Below, piece by piece: positions 5,177-6,232 of a DNA stretch of 6,232 nucleotides. Numbering within the stretch: the stretch's first letter is position 1; each line of letters opens with the position of its first letter. Source of the stretch: an uncultured Erysipelotrichaceae bacterium (lineage in GTDB: Bacteria > Bacillota_I > Bacilli_A > Erysipelotrichales > Erysipelotrichaceae); NCBI GenBank assembly GCA_902796525.1, contig CADBPB010000117.1, positions 1-6,232 on the forward strand. The letters are read 5' to 3'. Made by a program: the position numbers and the translations under genes. The notes under the pieces are model-generated. The model saw only the letters and a list, made by a program, of their open reading frames with translations. It was not told where the DNA came from and made no database searches.

Positions 5177-6232
5177 TCAGATTTCGAGCAGTTTACGGAG
5201 TTCTTCCAACGGACGGTTGAAGACCCGTTCGCTATGATTCATGTTTTTGCGCATATTGCTGTATCGGGCAAGGAATTCCCGGCTGGAGAGACGGGAAGCG
5301 CCTGCGGAGAAAACGGAGAGCTGTTCCAGGTTGTCGGAGGTGACGACGATGATGCGGTATCTGTCGCCCAGTTCCCTGGCCTTCTCTTCGATATACATGT
5401 CGGCAGTCTGCCCGTTTCTGGTATAGACGACCGTGATGTTGTCGCGCTGGGAAACAGACGCCCTTGCATTGTCCTGCAGGTAGGCATCGAAAATCAGCAC
5501 CAGAGAAGCAGAGACGTATCCGGCAAAATCGCAGGCCAGATCGATGACTTTCTCCCGTCCCATGGTCAGGTTATCCAGAGGCGCATCATCGAGGGCATGC
5601 AGAACATTGTAGCCATCCACCATGTAGAGCAGTTCCCTGCTGTCGATGCGCTCCTTGCGGTTTTCGGTCTCTGAAGCGCTGTGCTTCTCGACGTAGCGCG
5701 GACGGGGCTTGTATAAGGAATTCCAGACCCGTTTCAGTTCTTCTTCATTGATCGTACGCGGTCTGTGTTTTTCTACCGGTTTATAATCGGAAAAATAGTT
5801 TTTCAGATCGAGATGCATGTTTTCTTCGACCTCTTCCGGAGGAATATAAGTGCCTGCCCCGTTTCTGGTAAAGATCGATCCGGTCGGTTTGGAGACATCG
5901 CTGCGATAGTCGTAGGCGATCGCCTTGATGATCTCTTCTTCGTTGCGGCAGCGATCATAGAAACTGCCCTCGATGCTGTGGGAAAAATCGTCACGGAAGC
6001 GGTTGCGTAAAGACAGAATGAGATTATTGTAATCTGCCTTCGGGATCTTGGCCATGACCATGTTTTCTTCGATATCGAAGACATAGCGGCCGGCTGAGAG
6101 TTCGGAAATGATGCCGTTCAGTGTCTTGGCTTCCGCATTCAGCGATAGCAGGTAGTACGGTTCCAGCAGCAGGCTTTTGGTTTTTGTGAGCGCCTGTCGG
6201 ATCGCCCGGTTGAGCGCCTGTACGAGATCGCC
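5177..6232 (-). CDS. TetM/EF-G-like ribosomal GTPase C-terminus fused to a YacP/Rae1-type NYN ribonuclease domain (5' partial)
   Basis: The frame is open to the window edge (57 codons before the ATG at 6061), so 351 C-terminal residues are visible and the GTPase part lies outside. Visible residues ~15-85 resemble domain V of TetM/TetO-type ribosomal protection proteins: LLLEPYYLLSLNAEAKTL is like the LLEPY strand, followed by an EENMVMAKIPKADY strand. Residues ~90-150 carry an extension known to me from TetM-like proteins of clostridia: YDRCRNEEEIIKAIAYD, then a Gly-Ala-Gly turn and PPEEVEENMHLDL. After a charged linker, residues ~200-325 form a complete NYN/YacP (formerly DUF901) domain. All four acidic motifs are present: VDGYN (Asp206), IFDAY (Asp249), TADMYIEEKA (Asp278) and VVTSDNLEQ (Asp300). 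B. subtilis YacP (Rae1) is a ribosome-dependent mRNA endonuclease acting in the A site. The combined protein would bring a nuclease to the ribosome; whether it gives tetracycline protection cannot be judged here. It heads the MATE gene with a three-base gap. Confidence 0.8.
   Translation of the reverse strand, partial: GDLVQALNRAIRQALTKTKSLLLEPYYLLSLNAEAKTLNGIISELSAGRYVFDIEENMVMAKIPKADYNNLILSLRNRFRDDFSHSIEGSFYDRCRNEEEIIKAIAYDYRSDVSKPTGSIFTRNGAGTYIPPEEVEENMHLDLKNYFSDYKPVEKHRPRTINEEELKRVWNSLYKPRPRYVEKHSASETENRKERIDSRELLYMVDGYNVLHALDDAPLDNLTMGREKVIDLACDFAGYVSASLVLIFDAYLQDNARASVSQRDNITVVYTRNGQTADMYIEEKARELGDRYRIIVVTSDNLEQLSVFSAGASRLSSREFLARYSNMRKNMNHSERVFNRPLEELRKLLEI

Noticed and set aside
5234..5674. 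Plus-strand 146-residue open frame
   Set aside because: It is antisense to the NYN domain, whose catalytic motifs are all intact on the minus strand.
6059..6061. ATG at 6061 as the start of the NYN-domain gene
   Set aside because: The frame continues upstream to the window edge, and the upstream codons encode recognisable EF-G/TetM domain V residues (LLLEPYY).
1..6232. CRISPR array, insertion sequence, tRNA or rRNA
   Set aside because: I saw no spaced direct repeats, transposase motifs with terminal repeats, or cloverleaf or rRNA signatures on either strand.

Overview
The window looks like a chromosomal stretch of a Gram-positive, Bacillota-type bacterium. The evidence is AAAGGAG-type ribosome binding sites, a Gram-positive wall-sorting tail, a lactose/cellobiose-type PTS permease, an RsbW-like ATPase domain and a YacP-type NYN nuclease domain. 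Base composition is about half GC by eye and the standard code is used (TGA serves as a stop). The mix of proteins would suit Erysipelotrichales or relatives, but that placement is an impression from protein style, not proof.

Plus strand, left part. The window opens inside the 3' end of a surface-protein gene with a Pro/Lys-rich linker and an LPXTG-like tail (IPMTG, hydrophobic segment, KKK). A strong GAAA-tetraloop terminator follows. A promoter with a perfect TATAAT, whose -35 box sits in the terminator T-tract, then starts a two-gene unit. This unit encodes a 500-residue lipoprotein with WG-type repeat and SH3-like domains, and 39 bases later a membrane EIIC protein of the lactose/cellobiose PTS family. 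No EIIA or EIIB is present, and the position where the family's active-site His is expected reads Ser. A hairpin that overlaps the EIIC stop codon and has T-runs on both strands ends this unit and probably also the convergent minus-strand unit.

Minus strand, right part, read right to left. The first gene is cut by the window edge. Its visible part is the C-terminus of a TetM/EF-G-like ribosome-binding GTPase (domain V plus a conserved extension) fused to a complete YacP/Rae1-type NYN ribonuclease domain. The frame is open to the window edge, so the ATG at 6061 is internal. Three bases after its stop begins a 595-residue MATE transporter with a C-terminal RsbW/anti-sigma-like HATPase domain on its cytoplasmic end.

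The right half is the most interesting part. Two unusual fusions sit in one tightly coupled operon: a translation factor carrying what looks like a ribosome-dependent nuclease, and a drug/metabolite exporter carrying an ATP-binding regulatory domain. A response to ribosome-targeting compounds is an attractive but untested reading. I see no mobile element, CRISPR array, tRNA or rRNA. No stretch over 300 bases lacks a gene.
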